64,000 nt of DNA, taken from Trichobilharzia regenti. Its lineage: Eukaryota; Platyhelminthes; Trematoda; Strigeidida; Schistosomatidae. Location: NCBI GenBank assembly GCA_944472135.2, contig OX235270.1, forward strand, positions 123,147,842 to 123,211,841, in the 5' to 3' direction. Shown piece after piece: positions 44,563-56,231 of this stretch. A program made the translations under genes and the position numbers. A model generated the notes under the pieces. That model did no database searches. It was not told the DNA's origin and saw only the letters and a list, made by a program, of their open reading frames with translations. Every line of letters starts with the position of its first letter. Within the stretch, counting starts at the first letter, position 1.

Positions 44563-45816
44563 TCAAGGTATTTTGTGGGGTCCATTGTTCTCTCTAACTG
44601 GGTCACTAGGGCCCTTTAACCTACAGAGTTTGTTCCTTGATTGAGTTTGGAGGTTTGAATGCCACCCCAGTACACGCTGTATTAAGAATCCTATGTAGGT
44701 TTCCAGATGTCCCTTTCTTGTATGGTAAGACTGTGCACGCCTAAAGTTCTTTGTTATTTGTATTGTCGTCAATAGTTCCACTACTCTTCTTGCTTTTCTT
44801 GTCAGCTTCTGTGGTCTTCTTCATGAATTTTGTTGGATTTTTACTTCGAATCAGCACTCCTCCTTCCATCTGTTTTGTTTCGTTGGTTAGGTTTTCTGAT
44901 GCACTACCTTGATTTGTATTGCTCGGTTAATTAGACACTTAACTATGCCCGCCTTTACAGATAACGGATGAGATGAATGAAAGCCTAAGTGTCGGTTAGA
45001 GTGAGCTGGATTTTTACAAATTCTAGTGCTTAGTCTACCTTCTCCTATCCGTTTTTTGTTCTACAGTTTAACATAGCTGATTCTCCTTGTTGATTTTCTG
45101 ATTTAAGTGTAAATTTAGTTCCCTGTACTGTTGAGTTTTGCATGTGTAAATAAACTGGAGATGTGTTCTGTCTTTGCAACACCGTGAAAGTGTCATCCAG
45201 ACATCTGCACCATATCTCTGGGGTGGAGTTGAATGCTTTAAGAGCATAACTGGATTCCTGAGATAATTTCCTCATCAGGTAACTTTGTGCTATGAGTGAG
45301 TTTGGAATCAGCAGTTAGTTGTTTTCCAACTGCTTCGAAAGCCATATTCATTGGTATATTAGTATAAAGACTGGTTATATGAAAACTAACCATTTTTGAT
45401 TATTTCCTATTCGAGTATCACTCAACTGTAACATTTCATCTGAATTAGTTAGTCTCGAGTTTGAAGGATCTCTGGTGATACATAATATTAATGCTGAGTA
45501 TATAGGTGACCACTAAGTAGGGGGTATTTCTGCAACCAACTTTTGATTTTATAGGATTATTAATCTTAATAGTACCATATAGTTTAGTGTCATTGTTGGT
45601 TTCAGGCACTAGATTAAACCATTAAGACTCACTCCGTGATGGCTTCCTTCTAGGTACTAAATATACTGTAGACTTCTTAATCTTATTCTTTCTTGTATCT
45701 ACAGGCTTCTTGCTCTCCTCATGTGGACCCGTTGTAATGTGATGAGGGCAGTTATGAATAGATCGGAATACATCAGGAAATCCATTGCACATGGTATCAC
45801 TGTGTACCTTAATCAA
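44563..45816 (-). pseudogene. Penelope-like RT and linker fragment in unit 1
   Basis: This is the same content as described for unit 2 (47983-49236). The SLYTNIP block lies at about 45354-45395, the CLDDTFTVL block at about 45180-45210, and the pre-nuclease linker at 44563-44781. Confidence 0.7.
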
Positions 45817-46209
45817 ATAAGGTTACTCCATGATCGCTCACATTGTTGTTCATGTTTATTTCTTCATCCTGTTGAGAGTAAATGCGTGCGTCGTATTTAG
45901 TAACAAACATGAGTCCACGCTTTCTGTTTGGCAGTCGATGGTGTCTGTAAATACAGTCCTAGTGGACTACTATTAGCTAACGTTAGTAGCGACCAGTAAA
46001 CTTGTGGAGAGACATCTTCAAGACAAACGTATGAGATATCACTTCATGCGAAGTCGGTAACGTTTGCAAAACAATGAAGCTGAGTGGTTAGTACTTCACA
46101 AGAAGGCGGTATTATGCATCGTGTGATAAAGACTTTATCTAATATTCTTACACCAACAAATCCATACGGTAAGACAATCTTCGAGCAGGTGTGTGTGTGT
46201 GTGTGCATC

Positions 46210-47797
46210 CTATGGTGATGTGTTTCGACAGGCATGTTGTAGGATGTGCTTGGCAGGCCACAGTGTTGGTGTAATAATTCCAACTGGGTCGAATGTCGAA
46301 GGTACACATGACGAAAGAGATTTCCTCGTTAGCTTCATGTTAGGATAACGTGTTTGAAAGTAAGTAGTAGTGTTAGTTAATAGATCCTATTTTGTACTTA
46401 GAATCCTCATTTTTCTCTTTAGATGGTAGAATATTGATGTTTGTTTCTATACGATTTCCCTCTGGTCAGTAGGCTGTTTAGTGAAATTAAATCCGCTTGT
46501 TTTCAGAGTCTGCTCCGACTGGAAACAAATTAGCCGACACTCGTCAAAATAAAATTCTTCCCTAGCTACTTGAATAACACCCTTATCGGACATATCAGTG
46601 TCATCTAGAGTGGTCCTTTGTAACGCAAACATGGTGCAACTTAATGAAGAGGTTGATCCATTGGAACGAACCTTCACCCTGTTATCTACTGTTTCCGTCT
46701 GCATGTTGCTTCTCTCTCCTCTAGCCACCACCATAAGAGTTTGATAGCACTTCGGTGATACAGAGGAACAACTCCTTAGTGAAAGATAGCTTCAATGTCT
46801 ACGATGTTGTGAATTGGTCTGTGCGAAAATTTCATAAAGACGTCCACCAGATTATTCATCAGATCGGGACCAAGGTATAAATTGTTATTCAAAGATGTCC
46901 TTGTCCACTGTGAAGAGCAGTAGAATGCAATCCTTGATTTATTAGGCTTCTAATGAGGGAACACTGACTGAGTGGTGCGCCACATGCCAAACTTATCCGC
47001 TAACATAATCCTACCTGGTCATTTCAGCAAAGTCTCTTCCAACATATTGGGACGTAACATTGATATACTCTACCTAAAGCTGAATCCTGAGTGGAAGGTT
47101 TCTTTAACGAATCCAATCCAATCAATGTCACTTTTCTGTTATTAAGTAGCTTTTGTTGACGACACCATGGAAATGCTATCCGATAATGTTCATCTACTAA
47201 TTGTATGGATTCAGACATGATACTGAGTGCTTCACGCCGTTGGACATACACGGATACACTGATACTTGTCTTGTCAAACTCACTCTTATAGAACCGATGA
47301 GACGTGGTCTCTGTTTTTTCTGTAGGTGATGTAAACTTCACTATGCTAGTTCCTCCAAAGAGTTCTACTCTAGAGTTCATGTAACATCCAGCCTAAAGAA
47401 GATTTAATAGCACAAGGTCGAATAACTCCACCAAACGTTTTGTCAATTGTTTTATGCACTTCTGGCACGTTACAACCAACCTACATCTTAATCTCTTCAT
47501 GTTTAACGTTTGTCAGAACTGCACCATGCAAATGGTGCGCAACTGTTTGTAGCTGAGTTAGTCCTTAACTGTTCATGCCTTTGAAACTTACCTGAGAGGA
47601 GGAATGTTCTGGGGAAACCTGTAGTTGAACCTGTTCATAGAATCGAGTGGAATTTTCTCAGTCTTCCCTTCTAGACCTATTTCTGTAGCTAGATCCTCGC
47701 AAGGAGCGTTGCATCTCACCCACCTTCCAGGTTGGACAAATTTTTCTTTATGTCCATCTAACACAGGCACTACTGAGAACGCAATCTGACTCGTCAC
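46210..47797 (-). pseudogene. BEL/Pao protease-reverse transcriptase fragment (unit 2)
   Basis: Minus-strand order: a 69-codon frame (47588-47797) that may be the protease region, with no catalytic motif recognised. Then GCNVPEVHKTIDK...CAIKSSLGWML (about 47385-47480), the block between protease and RT in BEL elements. Then the start of RT (47024-47380), with VDEHYRIAFPWC and LLNNRKV and a following L.SLKK. Then 46447-46734, with MFALQRTTL and EEFYFDECRLIC, where the catalytic YVDD-type box is changed to FDE, followed by SGFNFTKQ. Last, a 42-codon frame (46210-46338) with LTRKSLSSCVPSTFDPVGII and WPAKHILQ, the connection to RNase H. Frames are separate and the catalytic Asp pair is altered, so the fragment is dead. 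Confidence 0.78.
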
Positions 47798-47982
47798 ATC
47801 GCTTCACTGATATAAGAATAGAACTTGGGAACTTTGGTAGAGTATAATTCCATCATGGAGTGGATTTATTTGATGAAAGCACACAGTGGTACAGTATTGT
47901 TATTCGCTGATGACGTTTTGGAGTACAGTTTATTGCTGCTCATAATCATATCATGGTACTCAGATAACTTTCCACAGTGATT

Positions 47983-49236
47983 TCAAGGTATTTTGTGGGG
48001 TCCATTGTTCTCTCTAACTGGGTCACTAGGGCCCTTTAACCTACAGAGTTTGTTCCTTGATTGAGTTTGGAGGTTTGAATGCCACCCCAGTACACGCTGT
48101 ATTAAGAATCCTATGTAGGTTTCCAGATGTCCCTTTCTTGTATGGTAAGACTGTGCACGCCTAAAGTTCTTTGTTATTTGTATTGTCGTCAATAGTTCCA
48201 CTACTCTTCTTGCTTTTCTTGTCAGCTTCTGTGGTCTTCTTCATGAATTTTGTTGGATTTTTACTTCGAATCAGCACTCCTCCTTCCATCTGTTTTGTTT
48301 CGTTGGTTAGGTTTTCTGATGCACTACCTTGATTTGTATTGCTCGGTTAATTAGACACTTAACTATGCCCGCCTTTACAGATAACGGATGAGATGAATGA
48401 AAGCCTAAGTGTCGGTTAGAGTGAGCTGGATTTTTACAAATTCTAGTGCTTAGTCTACCTTCTCCTATCCGTTTTTTGTTCTACAGTTTAACATAGCTGA
48501 TTCTCCTTGTTGATTTTCTGATTTAAGTGTAAATTTAGTTCCCTGTACTGTTGAGTTTTGCATGTGTAAATAAACTGGAGATGTGTTCTGTCTTTGCAAC
48601 ACCGTGAAAGTGTCATCCAGACATCTGCACCATATCTCTGGGGTGGAGTTGAATGCTTTAAGAGCATAACTGGATTCCTGAGATAATTTCCTCATCAGGT
48701 AACTTTGTGCTATGAGTGAGTTTGGAATCAGCAGTTAGTTGTTTTCCAACTGCTTCGAAAGCCATATTCATTGGTATATTAGTATAAAGACTGGTTATAT
48801 GAAAACTAACCATTTTTGATTATTTCCTATTCGAGTATCACTCAACTGTAACATTTCATCTGAATTAGTTAGTCTCGAGTTTGAAGGATCTCTGGTGATA
48901 CATAATATTAATGCTGAGTATATAGGTGACCACTAAGTAGGGGGTATTTCTGCAACCAACTTTTGATTTTATAGGACTATGAATCTTGATAGTACCATAT
49001 AGTTTAGTGTCATTGTTGGTTTCAGGCACTAGATTAAACCATTAAGACTCACTCCGTGATGGCTTCCTTCTGGGTACTAAATATACTGTAGACTTCTTAA
49101 TCTTATTCTTTCTTGTATCTACAGGCTTCTTGCTCTCCTCATGTGGACCCGTTGTAATGTGATGAGGGCAGTTATGAATAGATCGGAATACATCAGGAAA
49201 TCCATTGCACATGGTATCACTGTGTACCTTAATCAA
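47983..49236 (-). pseudogene. Penelope-like reverse transcriptase and linker fragment (unit 2)
   Basis: Minus-strand order: an unassigned basic frame (49042-49236). Then, with stops, TKLYGTIKINNP and GCRNTPYLV (about 48940-49010), matching the LYGLPKIHKP...RPIvS..nTP block. Then VSFHITSLYTNIPMNMAFEA (about 48760-48815), the motif A region with the catalytic Asp changed to His. Then CLDDTFTVL (48600-48630), the DD motif C. Then YKKGTSGNLHRILNT and KPPNSIKEQ with ENNGPHKIP (47983-48201), the linker leading to the GIY-YIG nuclease. The nuclease itself is missing; BEL sequence follows instead. The fusion point lies between about 47800 and 47983. Confidence 0.75.
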
Positions 49237-49390
49237 ATAAGGTTACTCCATGATCGCGCACATTGTTGTTCATGTTTATTTCTTCATCCTGTTGAGAGTA
49301 AATGCGTGCGTCGTATTTAGTAACAAACATGAGTCCACGCTTTCTGTTTGGCAGTCGATGGTGTCTGTAAATACAGTCCTAGTGGACTAC

Positions 49391-52300
49391 TATTAGCTAA
49401 CGTTAGTAGCGACCAGTAAACTTGTGGAGAGACATCTTCAAGACAAACGTATGAGATATCACTTCATGCGAAGTCGGTAACGTTTGCAAAACAATGAAGC
49501 TGAGTGGTTAGTACTTCACAAGAAGGCGGTATTATGCATCGTGTGATAAAGACTTTATCTAATATTCTTACACCAACAAATCCATACGGTAAGACAATCT
49601 TCGAGCAGGTGTGTGTGTGTGTGTGTGCCTATGGTGATGTGTTTCGACAGGCATGTTGTAGGATGTGCTTGGCAGGCCACAGTGTTGGTGTAATAATTCC
49701 AACTGGGTCGAATGTCGAAGGTACACATGACGAAAGAGATTTCCTCGTTAGCTTCATGTTAGGATAACGTGTTTGAAAGTAAGTAGTAGTGTTAGTTAAT
49801 AGGTCCTATTTTGTACTTAGAATCCTCATTTTTCTCTTTAGATGGAAGAATATTGATGTTTGTTTCTATACGATTTCCCTCTGGTCAGTAGGCTGTTTAG
49901 TGAAATTAAATCCGCTTGTTTTCAGAGTCTGCTCCGACTGGAAACAAATTAGCCGACACTCGTCAAAATAAAATTCTTCCCTAGCTACTTGAATAACACC
50001 CTTATCGGACATATCAGTGTCATCTAGAGTGGTCCTTTGTAACGCAAACATGGTGCAACTTAATGAAGAGGTTGATCCATTGGAACGAACCTTCACCCTG
50101 TTATCTACTGTTTCCGTCTGCATGTTGCTTCTCTCTCCTCTAGCCACCACCATAAGAGTTTGATAGCACTTCGGTGATACAGAGGAACAACTCCTTAGTG
50201 AAAGATAGCTTCAATGTCTACGATGTTGTGAATTGGTCTGTGCGAAAATTTCATAAAGACGTCCACCAGATTATTCATCAGATCGGGACCAAGGTATAAA
50301 TTGTTATTCAAAGATGTCCTTGTCCACTGTGAAGAGCAGTAGAATGCAATCCTTGATTTATTAGGCTTCTAATGAGGGAACACTGACTGAGTGGTGCGCC
50401 ACATGCCAAACTTATCCGCTAACATAATCCTACCTGGTCATTTCAGCAAAGTCTCTTCCAACATATTGGGACGTAACATTGATATACTCTACCTAAAGCT
50501 GAATCCTGAGTGGAAGGTTTCTTTAACGAATCCAATCCAATCAATGTCACTTTTCTGTTATTAAGTAGCTTTTGTTGACGACACCATGGAAATGCTATCC
50601 GATAATGTTCATCTACTAATTGTATGGATTCAGACATGATACTGAGTGCTTCACGCCGTTGGACATACACGGATACACTGATACTTGTCTTGTCAAACTC
50701 ACTCTTATAGAACCGATGAGACGTGGTCTCTGTTTTTTCTGTAGGTGATGTAAACTTCACTATGCTAGTTCCTCCAAAGAGTTCTACTCTAGAGTTCATG
50801 TAACATCCAGCCTAAAGAAGATTTAATAGCACAAGGTCGAATAACTCCACCAAACGTTTTGTCAATTGTTTTATGCACTTCTGGCACGTTACAACCAACC
50901 TACATCTTAATCTCTTCATGTTTAACGTTTGTCAGAACTGCACCATGCAAATGGTGCGCAACTGTTTGTAGCTGAGTTAGTCCTTAACTGTTCATGCCTT
51001 TGAAACTTACCTGAGAGGAGGAATGTTCTGGGGAAACCTGTAGTTGAACCTGTTCATAGAATCGAGTGGAATTTTCTCAGTCTTCCCTTCTAGACCTATT
51101 TCTGTAGCTAGATCCTCGCAAGGAGCGTTGCATCTCACCCACCTTCCAGGTTGGACAAATTTTTCTTTATGTCCATCTAACACAGGCACTACTGAGAACG
51201 CAATCTGACTCGTCACATCGCTTCACTGATATAAGAATAGAACTTGGGAACTTTGGTAGAGTATAATTCCATCATGGAGTGGATTTATTTGATGAAAGCA
51301 CACAGTGGTACAGTATTGTTATTCGCTGATGACGTTTTGGAGTACAGTTTATTGCTGCTCATAATCATATCATGGTACTCAGATAACTTTCCACAGTGAT
51401 TTCAAGGTATTTTGTGGGGTCCATTGTTCTCTCTAACTGGGTCACTAGGGCCCTTTAACCTACAGAGTTTGTTCCTTGATTGAGTTTGGAGGTTTGAATG
51501 CCACCCCAGTACACGCTGTATTAAGAATCCTATGTAGGTTTCCAGATGTCCCTTTCTTGTATGGTAAGACTGTGCACGCCTAAAGTTCTTTGTTATTTGT
51601 ATTGTCGTCAATAGTTCCACTACTCTTCTTGCTTTTCTTGTCAGCTTCTGTGGTCTTCTTCATGAATTTTGTTGGATTTTTACTTCGAATCAGCACTCCT
51701 CCTTCCATCTGTTTTGTTTCGTTGGTTAGGTTTTCTGATGCACTACCTTGATTTGTATTGCTCGGTTAATTAGACACTTAACTATGCCCGCCTTTACAGA
51801 TAACGGATGAGATGAATGAAAGCCTAAGTGTCGGTTAGAGTGAGCTGGATTTTTACAAATTCTAGTGCTTAGTCTACCTTCTCCTATCCGTTTTTTGTTC
51901 TACAGTTTAACATAGCTGATTCTCCTTGTTGATTTTCTGATTTAAGTGTAAATTTAGTTCCCTGTACTGTTGAGTTTTGCATGTGTAAATAAACTGGAGA
52001 TGTGTTCTGTCTTTGCAACACCGTGAAAGTGTCATCCAGACATCTGCACCATATCTCTGGGGTGGAGTTGAATGCTTTAAGAGCATAACTGGATTCCTGA
52101 GATAATTTCCTCATCAGGTAACTTTGTGCTATGAGTGAGTTTGGAATCAGCAGTTAGTTGTTTTCCAACTGCTTCGAAAGCCATATTCATTGGTATATTA
52201 GTATAAAGACTGGTTATATGAAAACTAACCATTTTTGATTATTTCCTATTCGAGTATCACTCAACTGTAACATTTCATCTGAATTAGTTAGTCTCGAGTT

Positions 52301-52809
52301 TGAAGGATCTCTGGTGATACATAATATTAATGCTGAGTATATAGGTGACCACTAAGTAGGGGGTATTTCTGCAACCAACTTTTGATTTTATAGGACTATG
52401 AATCTTGATAGTACCATATAGTTTAGTGTCATTGTTGGTTTCAGGCACTAGATTAAACCATTAAGACTCACTCCGTGATGGCTTCCTTCTGGGTACTAAA
52501 TATACTGTAGACCTCTTAATCTTATTCTTTCTTGTATCTACAGGCTTCTTGCTCTCCTCATGTGGACCCGTTGTAATGTGATGAGGGCAGTTATGAATAG
52601 ATCGGAATACATCAGGAAATCCATTGCACATGGTATCACTGTGTACCTTAATCAAATAAGGTTACTCCATGATCGCTCACATTGTTGTTCATGTTTATTT
52701 CTTCATCCTGTTGAGAGTAAATGCGTGCGTCGTATTTAGTAACAAACATGAGTCCACGCTTTCTGTTTGGCAGTCGATGGTGTCTGTAAATACAGTCCTA
52801 GTGGACTAC
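49391..52809. repeat. Array unit 3 (3419 bp)
   Basis: BEL part at 49866-51216 and Penelope-like part at 51402-52655. Unit-specific marks are a 3-bp loss right of the GT tract (49621-49632), GATGGAAGAA at 49842 (shared with unit 5), and a CTCTTAATC variant at 52513 not seen in the other units. Confidence 0.9.
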
Positions 52810-55800
52810 TATTAGCTAACGTTAGTAGCGACCAGTAAACTTGTGGAGAGACATCTTCAAGACAAACGTATGAGATATCACTTCATGCGAAGTCGGTAAC
52901 GTTTGCAAAACAATGAAGCTGAGTGGTTAGTACTTCACAAGAAGGCGGTATTATGCATCGTGTGATAAAGACTTTATCTAATATTCTTACACCAACAAAT
53001 CCATACGGTAAGACAATCTTCGAGCAGGTGTGTGTGTGTGTGTGTGCATCCTATGGTGATGTGTTTCGACAGGCATGTTGTAGGATGTGCTTGGCAGGCC
53101 ACAGTGTTGGTGTAATAATTCCAACTGGGTCGAATGTCGAAGGTACACATGACGAAAGAGATTTCCTCGTTAGCTTCATGTTAGGATAACGTGTTTGAAA
53201 GTAAGTAGTAGTGTTAGTTAATAGGTCCTATTTTGTACTTAGAATCCTCATTTTTCTCTTTAGATGGTAGAATATTGATGTTTGTTTCTATACGATTTCC
53301 CTCTGGTCAGTAGGCTGTTTAGTGAAATTAAATCCGCTTGTTTTCAGAGTCTGCTCCGACTGGAAACAAATTAGCCGACACTCGTCAAAATAAAATTCTT
53401 CCCTAGCTACTTGAATAACACCCTTATCGGACATATCAGTGTCATCTAGAGTGGTCCTTTGTAACGCAAACATGGTGCAACTTAATGAAGAGGTTGATCC
53501 ATTGGAACGAACCTTCACCCTGTTATCTACTGTTTCCGTCTGCATGTTGCTTCTCTCTCCTCTAGCCACCACCATAAGAGTTTGATAGCACTTCGGTGAT
53601 ACAGAGGAACAACTCCTTAGTGAAAGATAGCTTCAATGTCTACGATGTTGTGAATTGGTCTGTGCGAAAATTTCATAAAGACGTCCACCAGATTATTCAT
53701 CAGATCGGGACCAAGGTATAAATTGTTATTCAAAGATGTCCTTGTCCACTGTGAAGAGCAGTAGAATGCAATCCTTGATTTATTAGGCTTCTAATGAGGG
53801 AACACTGACTGAGTGGTGCGCCACATGCCAAACTTATCCGCTAACATAATCCTACCTGGTCATTTCAGCAAAGTCTCTTCCAACATATTGGGACGTAACA
53901 TTGATATACTCTACCTAAAGCTGAATCCTGAGTGGAAGGTTTCTTTAACGAATCCAATCCAATCAATGTCACTTTTCTGTTATTAAGTAGCTTTTGTTGA
54001 CGACACCATGGAAATGCTATCCGATAATGTTCATCTACTAATTGTATGGATTCAGACATGATACTGAGTGCTTCACGCCGTTGGACATACACGGATACAC
54101 TGATACTTGTCTTGTCAAACTCACTCTTATAGAACCGATGAGACGTGGTCTCTGTTTTTTCTGTAGGTGATGTAAACTTCACTATGCTAGTTCCTCCAAA
54201 GAGTTCTACTCTAGAGTTCATGTAACATCCAGCCTAAAGAAGATTTAATAGCACAAGGTCGAATAACTCCACCAAACGTTTTGTCAATTGTTTTATGCAC
54301 TTCTGGCACGTTACAACCAACCTACATCTTAATCTCTTCATGTTTAACGTTTGTCAGAACTGCACCATGCAAATGGTGCGCAACTGTTTGTAGCTGAGTT
54401 AGTCCTTAACTGTTCATGCCTTTGAAACTTACCTGAGAGGAGGAATGTTCTGGGGAAACCTGTAGTTGAACCTGTTCATAGAATCGAGTGGAATTTTCTC
54501 AGTCTTCCCTTCTAGACCTATTTCTGTAGCTAGATCCTCGCAAGGAGCGTTGCATCTCACCCACCTTCCAGGTTGGACAAATTTTTCTTTATGTCCATCT
54601 AACACAGGCACTACTGAGAACGCAATCTGACTCGTCACATCGCTTCACTGATATAAGAATAGAACTTGGGAACTTTGGTAGAGTATAATTCCATCATGGA
54701 GTGGATTTATTTGATGAAAGCACACAGTGGTACAGTATTGTTATTCGCTGATGACGTTTTGGAGTACAGTTTATTGCTGCTCATAATCATATCATGGTAC
54801 TCAGATAACTTTCCACAGTGATTTCAAGGTATTTTGTGGGGTCCATTGTTCTCTCTAACTGGGTCACTAGGGCCCTTTAACCTACAGAGTTTGTTCCTTG
54901 ATTGAGTTTGGAGGTTTGAATGCCACCCCAGTACACGCTGTATTAAGAATCCTATGTAGGTTTCCAGATGTCCCTTTCTTGTATGGTAAGACTGTGCACG
55001 CCTAAAGTTCTTTGTTATTTGTATTGTCGTCAATAGTTCCACTACTCTTCTTGCTTTTCTTGTCAGCTTCTGTGGTCTTCTTCATGAATTTTGTTGGATT
55101 TTTACTTCGAATCAGCACTCCTCCTTCCATCTGTTTTGTTTCGTTGGTTAGGTTTTCTGATGCACTACCTTGATTTGTATTGCTCGGTTAATTAGACACT
55201 TAACTATGCCCGCCTTTACAGATAACGGATGAGATGAATGAAAGCCTAAGTGTCGGTTAGAGTGAGCTGGATTTTTACAAATTCTAGTGCTTAGTCTACC
55301 TTCTCCTATCCGTTTTTTGTTCTACAGTTTAACATAGCTGATTCTCCTTGTTGATTTTCTGATTTAAGTGTAAATTTAGTTCCCTGTACTGTTGAGTTTT
55401 GCATGTGTAAATAAACTGGAGATGTGTTCTGTCTTTGCAACACCGTGAAAGTGTCATCCAGACATCTGCACCATATCTCTGGGGTGGAGTTGAATGCTTT
55501 AAGAGCATAACTGGATTCCTGAGATAATTTCCTCATCAGGTAACTTTGTGCTATGAGTGAGTTTGGAATCAGCAGTTAGTTGTTTTCCAACTGCTTCGAA
55601 AGCCATATTCATTGGTATATTAGTATAAAGACTGGTTATATGAAAACTAACCATTTTTGATTATTTCCTATTCGAGTATCACTCAACTGTAACATTTCAT
55701 CTGAATTAGTTAGTCTCGAGTTTGAAGGATCTCTGGTGATACATAATATTAATGCTGAGTATATAGGTGACCACTAAGTAGGGGGTATTTCTGCAACCAA

Positions 55801-56231
55801 CTTTTGATTTTATAGGACTATGAATCTTGATAGTACCATATAGTTTAGTGTCATTGTTGGTTTCAGGCACTAGATTAAACCATTAAGACTCACTCCGTGA
55901 TGGCTTCCTTCTAGGTACTAAATATACTGTAGACTTCTTAATCTTATTCTTTCTTGTATCTACAGGCTTCTTGCTCTCCTCATGTGGACCCGTTGTAATG
56001 TGATGAGGGCAGTTATGAATAGATCGGAATACATCAGGAAATCCATTGCACATGGTATCACTGTGTACCTTAATCAAATAAGGTTACTCCATGATCGCTC
56101 ACATTGTTGTTCATGTTTATTTCTTCATCCTGTTGAGAGTAAATGCGTGCGTCGTATTTAGTAACAAACATGAGTCCACGCTTTCTGTTTGGCAGTCGAT
56201 GGTGTCTGTAAATACAGTCCTAGTGGACTAC
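52810..56231. repeat. Array unit 4 (3422 bp)
   Basis: BEL part at 53288-54638 and Penelope-like part at 54824-56077. It carries CTTCTAGGTAC (about 55908), shared only with unit 1, where the other units have CTTCTGGGTAC. Confidence 0.9.

Larger units (their letters stand above)
39883..45970. repeat. Array unit 1, interrupted by an RTE insertion
   Basis: The left edge of the array falls at 39883, where similarity to the inner unit boundaries begins abruptly. BEL parts lie at 40122-40250 and 43054-44377, Penelope-like parts at 44563-45816. This unit is more diverged than the others near the insertion: AGCAAATCCGCCAGC at 43065-43080 stands where others have ATTAAATCCGCTTGT. An RTE element is inserted at 40392-43054. 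This is expected of an edge unit that exchanges less with its neighbours. Confidence 0.88.
45971..49390. repeat. Array unit 2 (reference unit, 3420 bp)
   Basis: This is the first uninterrupted unit. From left to right in plus coordinates it holds: a short spacer, the BEL connection block (46210-46338), a GT microsatellite (46190-46206) just left of it, BEL reverse transcriptase (46447-47480), a possible BEL protease frame (47588-47797), Penelope-like linker (47983-48201), Penelope-like RT (48465 to about 49020), and an unassigned frame (49042-49236). Confidence 0.9.
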
